Assembly (NCBI GenBank): GCA_003156715.1
Contig: PMHO01000053.1
Location: 62,001-126,000 of the forward strand
Source of the DNA: Candidatus Tityobacter terrigena
GTDB lineage: Bacteria; Vulcanimicrobiota; Vulcanimicrobiia; Vulcanimicrobiales; Vulcanimicrobiaceae
Length of the DNA stretch: 64,000 bases
Direction of reading: 5' to 3'
This document shows, piece by piece, positions 35,258-44,173 of this stretch; position 1 is the stretch's first letter; the number at the start of each line of letters is the position of its first letter. The translations under genes and the position numbers were made by a program. The notes beneath the pieces were generated by a model. It was not told the origin of the DNA, did not search any database, and saw only the letters and a list, made by a program, of their open reading frames with translations.

Positions 35258-36048
35258 CACGTTCCCACCTGCGATACGAGGCTCGAATATTGACGCCGCT
35301 GTCGCGGCTCGAAGCCGAGGTAGAAGTGCTTGACGTCGTCGCGCTCGCGCACCTCCGCTGAGGCACCCGCGAGCGCCACGCTTCCGTGCTCGAGGACGTA
35401 GGCGCGATCGGCGTATCGGAGCGCAAGCGTAGCGTTCTGCTCCGCGACGAGTATGCTCAGGTTCTCGTCACGGTTGAGCGCTCGCAAGAAGTGGAATATC
35501 TCGCGGGCGACGAGCGGCGCCAGTCCCATCGTTGGCTCGTCGAGCATGAGGAGCCGCGGGCGGGCCATAAGCGCGCGCCCAATCGCGGTCATTTGCTGCT
35601 CGCCGCCCGAACAAAGCGCGGCGGGCAGCCGGCGCTTGGCGCGCAACTGCGGGAAGTACCCGTAGATGCGCGCGACGTCTGCGGCGAGCTGCCTGCGACC
35701 GATGCGTAGTGCGGACGCGCCAGCGATGAGGTTCTCCTCAACCGTCAGGTGCGGGAAGCAATGGCGGCCCTCGATCACTTGGGCTAGGCCGGCAGCGACC
35801 AGTTGAGCGGGCCCGAGCTTTTCCGTCCGCCGTCCGTCGAACGTCACGTGCCCGCCCGTAATTTGGCCGTGCACTGCCGACAACAGATTGGAGATCGCCC
35901 GCAAGGTCGTGGTCTTTCCGGCTCCGTTCGCCCCCAACAGCGCGACGATCTCTCCCGCACCGACCGTCAGCGAGACCCGCGACAACGCGAGGATCGCGTT
36001 GTCGTAGGTCGCGCCGACGTTCGTGACGGAGAGGAGCGGTTCGCTCAC
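35257..36048 (-). CDS. livF: ABC transporter ATP-binding protein, LivF type
   Basis: Predicted 263 residues. Walker A GANGAGKTT, signature LCSGGEQQM, Walker B RLLMLDEPTMGL and the switch His in VAEQN-type loop are present. The sequence is the LivF subgroup (LPERHCF-like VIEGRHCFPHLTVEENL). The GTG start overlaps the binding-protein stop (GTGA). It powers the Liv-type importer encoded in this operon. The substrate is inferred from context to be an organosulfur compound, not a branched-chain amino acid. Confidence 0.93.
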   Translation of the reverse strand: MSEPLLSVTNVGATYDNAILALSRVSLTVGAGEIVALLGANGAGKTTTLRAISNLLSAVHGQITGGHVTFDGRRTEKLGPAQLVAAGLAQVIEGRHCFPHLTVEENLIAGASALRIGRRQLAADVARIYGYFPQLRAKRRLPAALCSGGEQQMTAIGRALMARPRLLMLDEPTMGLAPLVAREIFHFLRALNRDENLSILVAEQNATLALRYADRAYVLEHGSVALAGASAEVRERDDVKHFYLGFEPRQRRQYSSLVSQVGT

Positions 36049-37400
36049 GACGTCTTCGCGCAGTTGCGCGGCGTGATGTGATGCTCGGCCGCGTATTTGT
36101 TTGCCGAGGCCTCAATCAGCGGGCGCAGCAGTTTGCGGTCGGCCTGAATCCAGCCGGTCTTGGTCACCCACCTTTGACCGTCCCACTGCTGGAACTTGAC
36201 TGCGCCCGCGCCCTCGTGGTCGGCGCAGGTGACGTGGATCGGCGGAAGCAGACCCGTCGCGCCGAGCTCTGCGATCCGCTTGTCGTCGAGATCGAGGTGG
36301 TCGAAGCCCCACTGCACCTGCTCGCCCGAGAGCGCCTTGTCGCCGAAGTGCTGTTGCGCGATGCGTAGCGCCTCGACATTTAGGATCCCGTTGATGATGC
36401 CAAGCGTGTGGTAGCCGCTCCCGATCCGGGACTTGTCGTCGAGGTTGCCTTTGTTTGCCCCGTACACGGTCTTGATGATCTCTTGGACCACCGGAAACTC
36501 GGTGCCCGACGGATGGTCGGTCAACGCGATGTATCCGACGGCTGCAGCTCCTGCCGGGCGCACGTCTTCTTCCGAGTTGCTCCAGATGTTGCCGATGATG
36601 TGGTCGGCTGGAAAGCCGACTTGCTGCGCGGTCTTCAGCGCAACCGGGTTCATCACGCCCCATCCGCGCAAGATCACGAACTCCGGCGCAATGCGCTGGA
36701 TCTGCAGCCACTGCGACTGCTGCTGGTTGCCCGGGTGCGGTACCTCGATCTCGGTCACCTCGAAGCCGTACTTCTGCGAAAGCAGAGCGAAAATCGGGAT
36801 CGTCTCCCTGCCGTACGGTGAGCCGTGATACAAAACGACGATCTTCCTCCCGCGCAGCTTGTCGAGCCCGCCGTCGCGCTGGGCGACGTAGTTGACCATG
36901 GCGGATGCCTCGCTCCACGGGTTTAGCAGCAGCGGGAAGATGTAGGGAAAGACGGCGCCGTCCGTGGTATCGGTACGGCCGTGGTTGATCGTAATGAGCG
37001 GGATCTTGTCGCTCGTCGACCGGTCGAGCAGCGCGTAGGCGATGCCGACGCTCAGCGGGTTCATCGCGGCCGGCCCGGGATTGCCTTGGGTCTTCATGCG
37101 CTCGTAGCACTCGACGCCGCGCTCGACTTCGTATTCCGTCTCGCACTCGTTCCAGGTGAGCTTGACGCCGTTGACTCCGCCGTCACGCATGTTGATCAAG
37201 TTCATGTAGTCGATGAAGCCGCCGAAGAACCCGGTGCCGCCGGCCGCGTAAGGCCCGACCCGGTAGCTCTGCAACGGGAAATACTCCTGCCCGCGGTCGG
37301 GCGCCGCGAAGCTCGGCAACGCGATCGCGCCGCCGAGTGCGAGGGCCGCGGATGCGAGCAGAACGGGCATGAGGCGGCCCTTATATGATGACGAGAACAT
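36045..37400 (-). CDS. ABC transporter periplasmic substrate-binding protein, Liv type
   Basis: Predicted 451 residues with a signal peptide (MPVLLASAALALGGAIALPSFA) and AAAGGA 7 nt upstream of ATG. It has the type I periplasmic-binding fold (LTWNECETEYEVERGVECYERM, RGRKIVVLYHGSPYGRETIPIFALL, YGFEVTEIEVPHPG), resembling LivK-like proteins of the kind found for aromatic acids, amides and sulfonates. It is longer than LivJ/LivK. Together with LivF, LivG, LivH and LivM it makes a complete importer. Confidence 0.88.
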   Translation of the reverse strand: MFSSSYKGRLMPVLLASAALALGGAIALPSFAAPDRGQEYFPLQSYRVGPYAAGGTGFFGGFIDYMNLINMRDGGVNGVKLTWNECETEYEVERGVECYERMKTQGNPGPAAMNPLSVGIAYALLDRSTSDKIPLITINHGRTDTTDGAVFPYIFPLLLNPWSEASAMVNYVAQRDGGLDKLRGRKIVVLYHGSPYGRETIPIFALLSQKYGFEVTEIEVPHPGNQQQSQWLQIQRIAPEFVILRGWGVMNPVALKTAQQVGFPADHIIGNIWSNSEEDVRPAGAAAVGYIALTDHPSGTEFPVVQEIIKTVYGANKGNLDDKSRIGSGYHTLGIINGILNVEALRIAQQHFGDKALSGEQVQWGFDHLDLDDKRIAELGATGLLPPIHVTCADHEGAGAVKFQQWDGQRWVTKTGWIQADRKLLRPLIEASANKYAAEHHITPRNCAKTS

Positions 37401-37440
37401 CGTGGGGTCCTTTCTTTACCTAAGAATGATGGGCTGCCGG

Positions 37441-38451
37441 TCAGCTCTGGGGGGCCGGCACGAAGGATAGGAGACGTGCCAGGCGTCTGCGGCCGCGGTC
37501 CCAAAGCGAGACGAGACCTGCAGGCTCGGCGATGAGAAACGCGATAATCAACACGCCGATCAGGATCATTTCGACCAGCTCGGCGATTCCCGAATCGGTC
37601 GTGCCGAAGAAAGACGCGCCGATCCGGCTGAGCAGAAGCGGCAGAACGACGATGAACGCGGCGCCGAAAAAGGCGCCGCGAACGCTCGCCAGGCCGCCGA
37701 TGATGATGATGAAAAGAATCCTGAACGACAAGTCGAGGGTGAACCCGTCGGATTCGACCGTCCGTAAGTAGGCGAACGCCCACAGCACGCCTGCGACGCC
37801 GCAGTAGAACGAGCTGATCGCGAATGCAAGCAGCTTCGAGCGAAAGATCGGGACGCCGATCACGGCAGCTGCAAGGTCCTTGTCGCGCACGGCCATCCAG
37901 TTCCGCCCGGTCTGCGAATGCACGAGTCGCAGTGCAACGAAGGTCAAGGTCGCGACGACTGCGAGCGACAATACGTAGCGTCCCGCCGACGAACTGAAGT
38001 CAATGCCGGCGACCGCGAGCTGCGGCGCCGTAATGACGCCCGAGGGGTCGTCATTCGCGAACCAGTGAAAGTTCGTCAGCGCCCACTGCACGAAGTACTG
38101 CGCGGCAAGTGTCGAAACGAGCAAGTAGAAGCCTTTGAGCCGCAGGCTCGGCAGGCCGAAGACGATGCCGACCGCGGCAGCCGTGAGTCCGGCGAGCGCG
38201 AAGCTCGCCAGCAACGGCAGGTGCGGAACGCGCAGATTGAAGTTGTAGGCCGCGAACGCGCCGATCGCCATGAACGCAGCCGAGCCCACCGAAATCTGGC
38301 CGGCGTAACCAGTCAGCAGGTTGAGCCCGACCCCCGCAAGACTCAGCGCCAGAAAGGGCGTGAGGATTGCGTCGAAGAGATACGTATTTCCGACGCGCGG
38401 CACGACCAGAAGCGCCACGGCGAGCAGCGCTGCGACAAGCCAAAATCTCAT
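37441..38451 (-). CDS. livM: ABC transporter permease, LivM type
   Basis: About 336 residues from ATG 38451, overlapping the livH stop (ATGA); the open frame extends to 39105 but that part is the out-of-frame reading of livH. Membrane helices are interspersed with the LivM signature (GVGLNLLTGYAGQISVGSAAF near the N-terminus, FGLPSLRLKGFYLLVSTLA, and ...FRILFIIIIGGLASVRGAFFGA). It forms the transmembrane pore with LivH. Confidence 0.92.
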   Translation of the reverse strand: MRFWLVAALLAVALLVVPRVGNTYLFDAILTPFLALSLAGVGLNLLTGYAGQISVGSAAFMAIGAFAAYNFNLRVPHLPLLASFALAGLTAAAVGIVFGLPSLRLKGFYLLVSTLAAQYFVQWALTNFHWFANDDPSGVITAPQLAVAGIDFSSSAGRYVLSLAVVATLTFVALRLVHSQTGRNWMAVRDKDLAAAVIGVPIFRSKLLAFAISSFYCGVAGVLWAFAYLRTVESDGFTLDLSFRILFIIIIGGLASVRGAFFGAAFIVVLPLLLSRIGASFFGTTDSGIAELVEMILIGVLIIAFLIAEPAGLVSLWDRGRRRLARLLSFVPAPQS

Positions 38452-39329
38452 GCGCGCACGAGCTCCCGCTGGCCGAAGAGGCCGGCTGGGCGCACGAGCA
38501 AGAAACCGAGCGCGACGACGTATGCGATCCAGCCTTCGGTCCCGCCGCCGACGAAGGGGCCGATATAGACCTCGGCACTCTTCTCGATGGCGCCGATCAA
38601 GAGACCGCCGACGATCGCGCCCGCGATCGAATCGAACCCGCCCAGAACCAGCACCGGCAGGGCCTTGAGCACGACCGTCGACAGCGAAAACTGCACGCCC
38701 AGGCGCGCCCCCCAGAGGAGGCCCGCCACGAGGGCGACTACACCGGCGAGCGCCCAGGCGATCGCCCAGACGTGCGAAAGCCGCAAGCCGACCGCAATGG
38801 CCGCCAGCTGATCGTCCGCGACTGCGCGGAAGGCTAGCCCGGTCCTGGTGGTGCGGAAGAACAGCGTCAGCGCCGCGACCATCGTGGCCGCGATCAGCGC
38901 GGCGACAAGATCGAACTCGCTGATCGCGACGCTGCCGAACTGCATCGGCGTGTCGGGGATGCCGAGGTCGAGGCCATGCACCTCGGTCCCCCATAGCAAC
39001 TGCGCCGCGCCCTCGATCACGTAGCTGAGCCCGAGCGTCGCCATGAAAAGCGTGATCGAGGACTGGTTGACGAGGGGTTTTAAGACGAATCGCTCGATCA
39101 GCCATCCGAGAGCCACCATGATCGCAAGCGTCACGAGCAGCGACACGGCGAACGGGAGCTTATGCTCGGTTAGGCTGACAAAAGTCAACGCCGCGAACAA
39201 CACCATTGCGCCCTGCGCGAAGTTGAGCACACCCGAGGTCTTGTAGATCAGGACGAAGCCCAGGGCGACCAGCGAGTACATGACGCCGGAAAGCAATCCT
39301 CCGACCAGCACGTCCACGAAAAAGCTCAT
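38448..39329 (-). CDS. livH: ABC transporter permease, LivH type
   Basis: About 293 residues from ATG 39329, overlapping the livG stop (ATGA). Eight membrane segments and the LivH signature VLNFAQGAMVLFAAL (near residue 35) and VLKALPVLVLGGFDSIAGAIVGG are visible. The upstream part of the open frame to 39548 is livG read out of frame. Partner of LivM in the importer. Confidence 0.92.
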   Translation of the reverse strand: MSFFVDVLVGGLLSGVMYSLVALGFVLIYKTSGVLNFAQGAMVLFAALTFVSLTEHKLPFAVSLLVTLAIMVALGWLIERFVLKPLVNQSSITLFMATLGLSYVIEGAAQLLWGTEVHGLDLGIPDTPMQFGSVAISEFDLVAALIAATMVAALTLFFRTTRTGLAFRAVADDQLAAIAVGLRLSHVWAIAWALAGVVALVAGLLWGARLGVQFSLSTVVLKALPVLVLGGFDSIAGAIVGGLLIGAIEKSAEVYIGPFVGGGTEGWIAYVVALGFLLVRPAGLFGQRELVRA

Positions 39330-40129
39330 ACCGCCGCCTCCACCAAGCGTTCGTCGTGGTCCACTCCGATATAGGCGTCGATCACCTTTTGGTCGGCGCG
39401 GATCAGATCGGGCGGACCGTCGGCGATCTTGCGGCCGTAGTCGAGCACGGCCACCCGATCGGAAAGGTCCATCACGACGCCGATGTCGTGCTCGATCAGC
39501 ACGACGGTCGTGTGAAATTCTGCTTTTGCCTCGACGATGAAGCGGCACATCTCGAGCTTCTCGCCCGCCGTCATGCCGGCCATCGGCTCGTCGAGCAGAA
39601 GCAGCCGGGGACCGGCGATCAGCGCGCGGCCCAACTCGACGCGCTTTTGCAGGCCGTAGGGCAGCGTCGCGACTTTGCGGTCGCCCTTGGCATGCAAACC
39701 GAGGAAGTCCATGATCTCCTCCGCGCGGCGAGCGCTCTCGCGTTCGTCGGAGCGCGAGCGCGGTAGCCCGAGGACGTTCTCGGCGAAGTTCGAGCGGGCA
39801 AAAGCGGCGCGGCCCATCACGATGTTGTCGCGCACGCTCATCCCCGCGAAGAGCGCCAGGTTTTGGAACGTTCGCGCGATCCCGAGATGGGCGAGCGCAG
39901 AGACCGGAACGTGCGTGTAATCTTTCCCAGCGAACGCGATCGTGCCGGCGAGCGGGCGATACAAGCCGCTGATCACGTTCAGAAGCGAGCTCTTGCCCGC
40001 GCCGTTCGGTCCGATGATGGCATGGATGTCGCCTTCGCGCACGGTTAGATCGACGCTAGAGAGAGCGCGCACGCCGCCGAAGGAAAGCTCGATGCCGCGA
40101 AGCTCGAGCAGGGCTCGCTCGGCGCTCAT
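39326..40129 (-). CDS. livG: ABC transporter ATP-binding protein, LivG type
   Basis: About 267 residues from ATG 40129, overlapping the upstream stop by 4 bp (ATGA). Walker A GPNGAGKSS, the LivG-type ARTFQNLALFAGMSVRDNIV Q-loop region, signature LPYGLQKRVELGRALIAG and Walker B LLLLDEPMAGM are present. Second ATPase of the importer. Confidence 0.93.
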   Translation of the reverse strand: MSAERALLELRGIELSFGGVRALSSVDLTVREGDIHAIIGPNGAGKSSLLNVISGLYRPLAGTIAFAGKDYTHVPVSALAHLGIARTFQNLALFAGMSVRDNIVMGRAAFARSNFAENVLGLPRSRSDERESARRAEEIMDFLGLHAKGDRKVATLPYGLQKRVELGRALIAGPRLLLLDEPMAGMTAGEKLEMCRFIVEAKAEFHTTVVLIEHDIGVVMDLSDRVAVLDYGRKIADGPPDLIRADQKVIDAYIGVDHDERLVEAAV

Positions 40130-41082
40130 CCGGCTAGCGCCTCGATCGCCGGATCGCTCACGGGGCGCCCGAGACGCCGCTCCCATTCCACTTCAAAGTG
40201 CCGCCGGGCAAAGTCGCCGGCGCCTGCGCCGTGCTCTCGCGCGCAGCCGAACGGACCCCAGATTGCATCGTACTCGCGGACGCGCTGAGCGCGCTCCTTG
40301 GGCGTGTCGCTCCGCGGAGCGAGGCCACGCGATTCCACGACGACGCGTTGCGGCGAGATCGGTCTCACGGCGTCGACGCGCAAGCTGGAGCCGCGCAGGC
40401 GGAAAGCCACGCCTGGAAAGACGGCGATCTCCCGCGCGTGATCGGGCATGAGTCCCCCGAGCGTCAACGTCCGCGCTGCCGCACCGGGATACGCCTCATA
40501 GCGAACGACCCGCTCCGCGAAGGCGATGTGACCGTTCGCGAATGCCCGGTCACGCGCGACGAAATAGGCCGGGTGGAGCAGATCGGGCGCCGGCTCGATG
40601 CGGCGAACGGCACCGCGTTCGACGTCGCCATTTCGATCGGGGCGCGCACTCCGGCCTGCGTCGAATGGAGTCGTCACGCACGCGAACACTTCGAGTTCGG
40701 CGGAGGCGAGCGTCGCAATCATGCCGTCGAGGGCGCCTGCGACGTAGTCGCGCAAGGCCGGCGCCGCGTCGTCGAAATTGACCCACACGAACTGCCCGAA
40801 GTCGATGGCAGTTCGCATCGGACACGACCCGGGGCCGGCGTCGCGGCAGCGAATCTCCCCGTCGGCCCCGCGCAGAACGATGATGCTGCGCCGCGCCACG
40901 TGGCGGATCGCGCGAGCGTCGCCGGGGTTCGCGATCTCGCTTTCGTGGCACGCGAGCAGCCACGAGCGCTCGAAGACGGAACGTCGCTCGCGTTCGACGC
41001 GGCGCGATCCTTTCGGACTCGAAGGCACGGGCGTGCGACGTGACAGTGACGGCCTGGCCGCCCTGCGCTGCGAGCCGTTCAC
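40126..41082 (-). CDS. Ring-hydroxylating-oxygenase alpha-subunit relative lacking the Rieske cluster
   Basis: About 318 residues from GTG 41082, which overlaps the upstream stop (GTGA); the frame is open to 41124. The N-terminus has the family entry VFERSWLLACHESEIANPGDARAI and RRSIIVLRGADGEIRC. The C-terminus has the family end (LRVDAVRPISPQRVVVESRGLAPR, EYDAIWGPFGCA). Between them the two CxH-CxxH Rieske motifs and the NWK/DxxH catalytic iron region are missing; the chain runs from IRCRDAGPGSCPM directly to AIDFGQFVWVNFDD. So it is a shortened, probably non-catalytic or repurposed homologue of the family that includes methanesulfonate monooxygenase. Position in the sulfur operon suggests a related role. 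Confidence 0.7.
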   Translation of the reverse strand: MNGSQRRAARPSLSRRTPVPSSPKGSRRVERERRSVFERSWLLACHESEIANPGDARAIRHVARRSIIVLRGADGEIRCRDAGPGSCPMRTAIDFGQFVWVNFDDAAPALRDYVAGALDGMIATLASAELEVFACVTTPFDAGRSARPDRNGDVERGAVRRIEPAPDLLHPAYFVARDRAFANGHIAFAERVVRYEAYPGAAARTLTLGGLMPDHAREIAVFPGVAFRLRGSSLRVDAVRPISPQRVVVESRGLAPRSDTPKERAQRVREYDAIWGPFGCAREHGAGAGDFARRHFEVEWERRLGRPVSDPAIEALAG

Positions 41083-42272
41083 GAATAGAAGGAAGGCGAC
41101 GGGATGCGGTCGTTGAGCGCCCAATCCCCGAGCTCGCGTACCTTGTAGTCGAGCCGGTCGTGAAGGGTCAACGTGCGCGCGTTGCGCCAGAAGCGGTCAA
41201 GATGCCAGTGGGTCGTCGTGGCTCCGGCTCCGGTCGCTTCGAAGATCCGCGCCGAGATGTCGAGCACCGCGCGCGACGACACGACCTTTGCTGCGGCGAT
41301 CATCAGTGCGACTTCGCCACGCTGCTCGGGCGTCAGGTCGTCCTCTAGGCTCCACGCCCGCTGCAGCAGTTGTGCGGCCCGATCGGCAGTCGCGCTTGCA
41401 GCGATGAGCTCGGTCCACATATTGCCGAAATGCTCCAGCACGTACGGGTCCTCGCCGGCATGCTCGACGCCCGAGCCGGGCCACGCGCGGGTCCGCGAAC
41501 GCGTGTATGGCTTCGCGCCACCGAGGGCGCCGTGCGCGATGCCGAGGTAGACGTTGACGAACGTCAGCTGTGCGATGCACGATCGCAGCGTGGCGAACGT
41601 GCTGCCGAGCGGCCCGGGAGGGCCGAGGATCTCGCTCTCGTCGAGAGACACGTCGTGGAACACCGTCGATCCGCTGTCCGTGAGACGCTGCCCGATGTTA
41701 TCCCAGTCGTCGTAGACTTCGATGCCGGGGCGCTGCGTCGGCACGGCGGCCACGACGAGCCGCTCGGTCTCCTCATCGATCGCCGAGACCAGCAGCATTT
41801 CCGAGTCCATGGCGCCGGTCGTAAACGATTTTGTGCCGCGCAGGCGCAAGCCGCCCGCCGTGTGACGCAGTGCCAGGCGGCGGTCGAGCGGGTTCAGCGT
41901 GTTGCCCCAAAACCAGCCTTCGCGCGAGGTGGCCGAGAGCAGCGCGCGCCATTGCTCGGGCGCCCCGAAGAGCCTGCACGTCGCGCAGATCACGTGGTGG
42001 AAACCGAATAGTTGTCCGAGCGAAGCGTCGGCCTCAGACACGACGCGCACTGCCTCGAATACGGTGGGCCAGGACGCGCCGAGCCCTCCGAGCTCGCGTG
42101 GGATGCTGAGCGAGAGCAGACCGCTCTCACGCATCGCGTCGCGCTCGCGCTTCGGGGTGCCGCCCCGCCTGTCGCGAGCACCCGCACCCTGAGCGAACGT
42201 CTCGGCCAAGCGGTGTGCCGCTCCCAGCGGATCGAGGACCGGCGCGGCCACCGTGCCGCTTGCTATCGTCAT
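41079..42272 (-). CDS. SfnC/DszC-like flavoprotein monooxygenase (acyl-CoA dehydrogenase fold)
   Basis: About 397 residues from ATG 42272, with GGAG 6 nt upstream; the frame is open to 42458. Acyl-CoA-dehydrogenase fold: LGQLFGFHHVICATCRLFG, the LRGTKSFTTGAMDSEMLLVSA flavin segment, and the C-terminal HWHLDRFWRNARTLTLHDRLDYK. In sulfur clusters such proteins (DszC, SfnC, BdsC) are FMN-dependent monooxygenases that use reduced flavin from an FMN reductase to oxidise sulfur compounds. Substrate unproven. It follows sfnB by 28 bp. Confidence 0.85.
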   Translation of the reverse strand: MTIASGTVAAPVLDPLGAAHRLAETFAQGAGARDRRGGTPKRERDAMRESGLLSLSIPRELGGLGASWPTVFEAVRVVSEADASLGQLFGFHHVICATCRLFGAPEQWRALLSATSREGWFWGNTLNPLDRRLALRHTAGGLRLRGTKSFTTGAMDSEMLLVSAIDEETERLVVAAVPTQRPGIEVYDDWDNIGQRLTDSGSTVFHDVSLDESEILGPPGPLGSTFATLRSCIAQLTFVNVYLGIAHGALGGAKPYTRSRTRAWPGSGVEHAGEDPYVLEHFGNMWTELIAASATADRAAQLLQRAWSLEDDLTPEQRGEVALMIAAAKVVSSRAVLDISARIFEATGAGATTTHWHLDRFWRNARTLTLHDRLDYKVRELGDWALNDRIPSPSFYS

Positions 42273-42300
42273 CGCGCGCTCCATCCGTCGCGGCCGGCCG

Positions 42301-43584
42301 TCAGAACCACGGATGCCGCGGCGGCGGTGCGCCGTTAAGGGCGTAGTTGCCGATCGCATAGTACTTCCAGCGCGACGGATCGTGCAGAGTGTGCGTGCGC
42401 GCGTTACGCCAGTGGCGGTCGAGCCCGTACTGCCCCAGGGTGGAGCGCGTCCCCGCAAGCTCGTGCAGCCGGTCGGCCGCGAAGATGGCAGCGTCTTCGC
42501 TCATGGCCTTCGACTCGGCAACGGCGATAGCGGCCTCGGCTACGGTTTCGGTCGTCGGGTCCGACTGCGCGACGTCAAGCAACTCTCCGGCTCGGCGCAA
42601 GATCAACTCCGCGGCGTGAACGCGAATCCGCACCTCGCCAAGCCGGTAAAGCAGGAGCGGGTCGTCCACCGCGCGTTCGACGTTACTGTCGATCCATGGC
42701 CGGCTGGTCTGCCGAACGAATCTCAACGTGTCGTCGAGCGCCGCAACGGCGATGCCGGTGTCGACTGCGGCTTGTATGATCTGTGCGACGGCGCCCATCG
42801 TCGTCGGCCGTTCGAAGGCGAGCCAGTGATCGATCACGTGGTCCTTGCGGACGAAGGCGTCCTTGAGCACGGTCGTCCCACTGCAGGTCGTGCGCTGCCC
42901 GAAACTGCTCCAATCGTCGATCAGCGTAAGTCCAGGATCTCCGCGCTCGACGAAGCCGACGACCGTGTGATCGGACTCGTCGAGCGCGACGACCGGGATC
43001 CAGTGCGCCAGCAGCGCGCCCGACGAGTAGAACTTCGTGCCGGTGATGCGGAAGCCGTCGCAGTCGGGATCGGGCGTGAGCCGCGTACGAACGTCGAGGA
43101 CGTTCTTCGTGCCGACTTCGCTGAAGGCGTTGCCGAATCGGTAGCCCTTGAGTGCGAGCTCGAAGAAAAAGCGCTTCTGCTCGGACGTCCCGTCGAGACG
43201 GATCGCTTCGATCATATACAAATGATTCTGCGGAATCTGGCCGATGCTCGGATCGGCGGCCGAGATCAGCTTGATCACCTCAGCTAGCGTCATGTTCGAA
43301 ACGCCGGCGCCGCCGAACTCTTTCGGTACCGTCATACCCCATAGGCCGCTGTTGCTGAACGCTTCGATTTCGGCCACGGGCGGCGTGCGCTCGGCGTCGC
43401 GCTGCACGGCATCGACGGCGAAGCTCGCCGCCAGCTCGCGCGCGACGGCGATCGCCCCTTCATCGGAATGCACGAGGTGCGCTGCCGGTTGAGACAGCTG
43501 TAGCGCTGTCGCCGTATTGCGGATCGCTTCGCCGACCGCGGACGCCGTCGCAGGGGAACCGTTCGGGAGCTGGGTCGCAGGCAT
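42301..43584 (-). CDS. sfnB: SfnB family sulfur acquisition oxidoreductase
   Basis: About 427 residues from ATG 43584 with AGAGGAG 8 nt upstream; the frame extends to 43686. Acyl-CoA-dehydrogenase fold: DPSIGQIPQNHLYMIEAIRL, RFGNAFSEVGTKNVLDVRTRL, ITGTKFYSSGALLAHWIPVVA, and C-terminal YGLDRHWRNARTHTLHDPSRWKYY. The arrangement and motif wording match the SfnB group, which in Pseudomonas is part of sulfone and sulfonate use under sulfate limitation. It is a paralogue of the downstream flavoprotein. It begins 13 bp after the FMN reductase stop. Confidence 0.88.
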   Translation of the reverse strand: MPATQLPNGSPATASAVGEAIRNTATALQLSQPAAHLVHSDEGAIAVARELAASFAVDAVQRDAERTPPVAEIEAFSNSGLWGMTVPKEFGGAGVSNMTLAEVIKLISAADPSIGQIPQNHLYMIEAIRLDGTSEQKRFFFELALKGYRFGNAFSEVGTKNVLDVRTRLTPDPDCDGFRITGTKFYSSGALLAHWIPVVALDESDHTVVGFVERGDPGLTLIDDWSSFGQRTTCSGTTVLKDAFVRKDHVIDHWLAFERPTTMGAVAQIIQAAVDTGIAVAALDDTLRFVRQTSRPWIDSNVERAVDDPLLLYRLGEVRIRVHAAELILRRAGELLDVAQSDPTTETVAEAAIAVAESKAMSEDAAIFAADRLHELAGTRSTLGQYGLDRHWRNARTHTLHDPSRWKYYAIGNYALNGAPPPRHPWF

Positions 43585-43597
43585 GCGTGGGTCTCCT

Positions 43598-44173
43598 CTA
43601 CTTGAGCGCTTGCAAAGAGTCTGAAGCGACGGCAGCGAGAAGGGCTCGAACGAGAGCGCCGATCCGCTCCTCGATCGCATCGTCAAACACCGGCATCAGC
43701 GCGTCTTGGAAGCTGCCGTCGGTCAGGAATAAGTTGGGAAGGATGTCGCGCGCGCCGAGGAAGGTGAGCACCGGCCGAAGTGCATAGTCGAGCGCGAGGT
43801 AGTGCGCAAGCGTACCCGCCGTCGCGAGCGGCAGTACCGTCTTGTTCGCAAACGAGCCGGGCGGGATCGTGTCGAGCAACGCTTTGAGGACGCCCGTGTA
43901 CGACGCCTTGTAGATCGGGGTCGCGACGACGATCGCACGCGAAAGCGCGACGAACTCTAGGAAGCGCCGAATCGCCGGGCTCTCGGCGTTACCGAACGCG
44001 AGCTCCTCGGCGGGAAAGTCGCGCACCGAAACGATGTCGACGGCTGCGCCCGCCGCAGCCAGCCGCTCGGCCAGCACGCGCACGACGGCCGCCGTCTTCG
44101 AAACACGAGACGGGCTGCCGTTGATCATCAAGATGCGCCCGCTCGGATCGGGTGCGGTTCCGACGAGGCTCAC
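43598..44173 (-). CDS. NADPH-dependent FMN reductase (SsuE/MsuE-like)
   Basis: About 191 residues from GTG 44173, overlapping the sfnG stop (GTGA); the longer open frame to 44446 is out-of-frame sfnG. Flavodoxin-like fold with RILMINGSPSRVSKTAAVV at the FMN phosphate site, VVATPIYKASYTGVLKALLDTIPPG and VLPLATAGTLAHYLALDYALRPVLTFLGA, hallmarks of SsuE/MsuE reductases. It supplies reduced FMN to SfnG and possibly to the acyl-CoA-dehydrogenase-fold oxygenases. Confidence 0.91.
   Translation of the reverse strand: MSLVGTAPDPSGRILMINGSPSRVSKTAAVVRVLAERLAAAGAAVDIVSVRDFPAEELAFGNAESPAIRRFLEFVALSRAIVVATPIYKASYTGVLKALLDTIPPGSFANKTVLPLATAGTLAHYLALDYALRPVLTFLGARDILPNLFLTDGSFQDALMPVFDDAIEERIGALVRALLAAVASDSLQALK

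Noticed and set aside
36112-37146. 344-residue minus-strand frame inside the substrate-binding protein gene
   Set aside because: Arg/Ala-rich out-of-frame reading of the binding-protein gene, without start signals.
38452-39105. Upstream extension of the livM frame
   Set aside because: That stretch is livH read in another frame; the ATGA overlap at 38448-38451 gives the real start.
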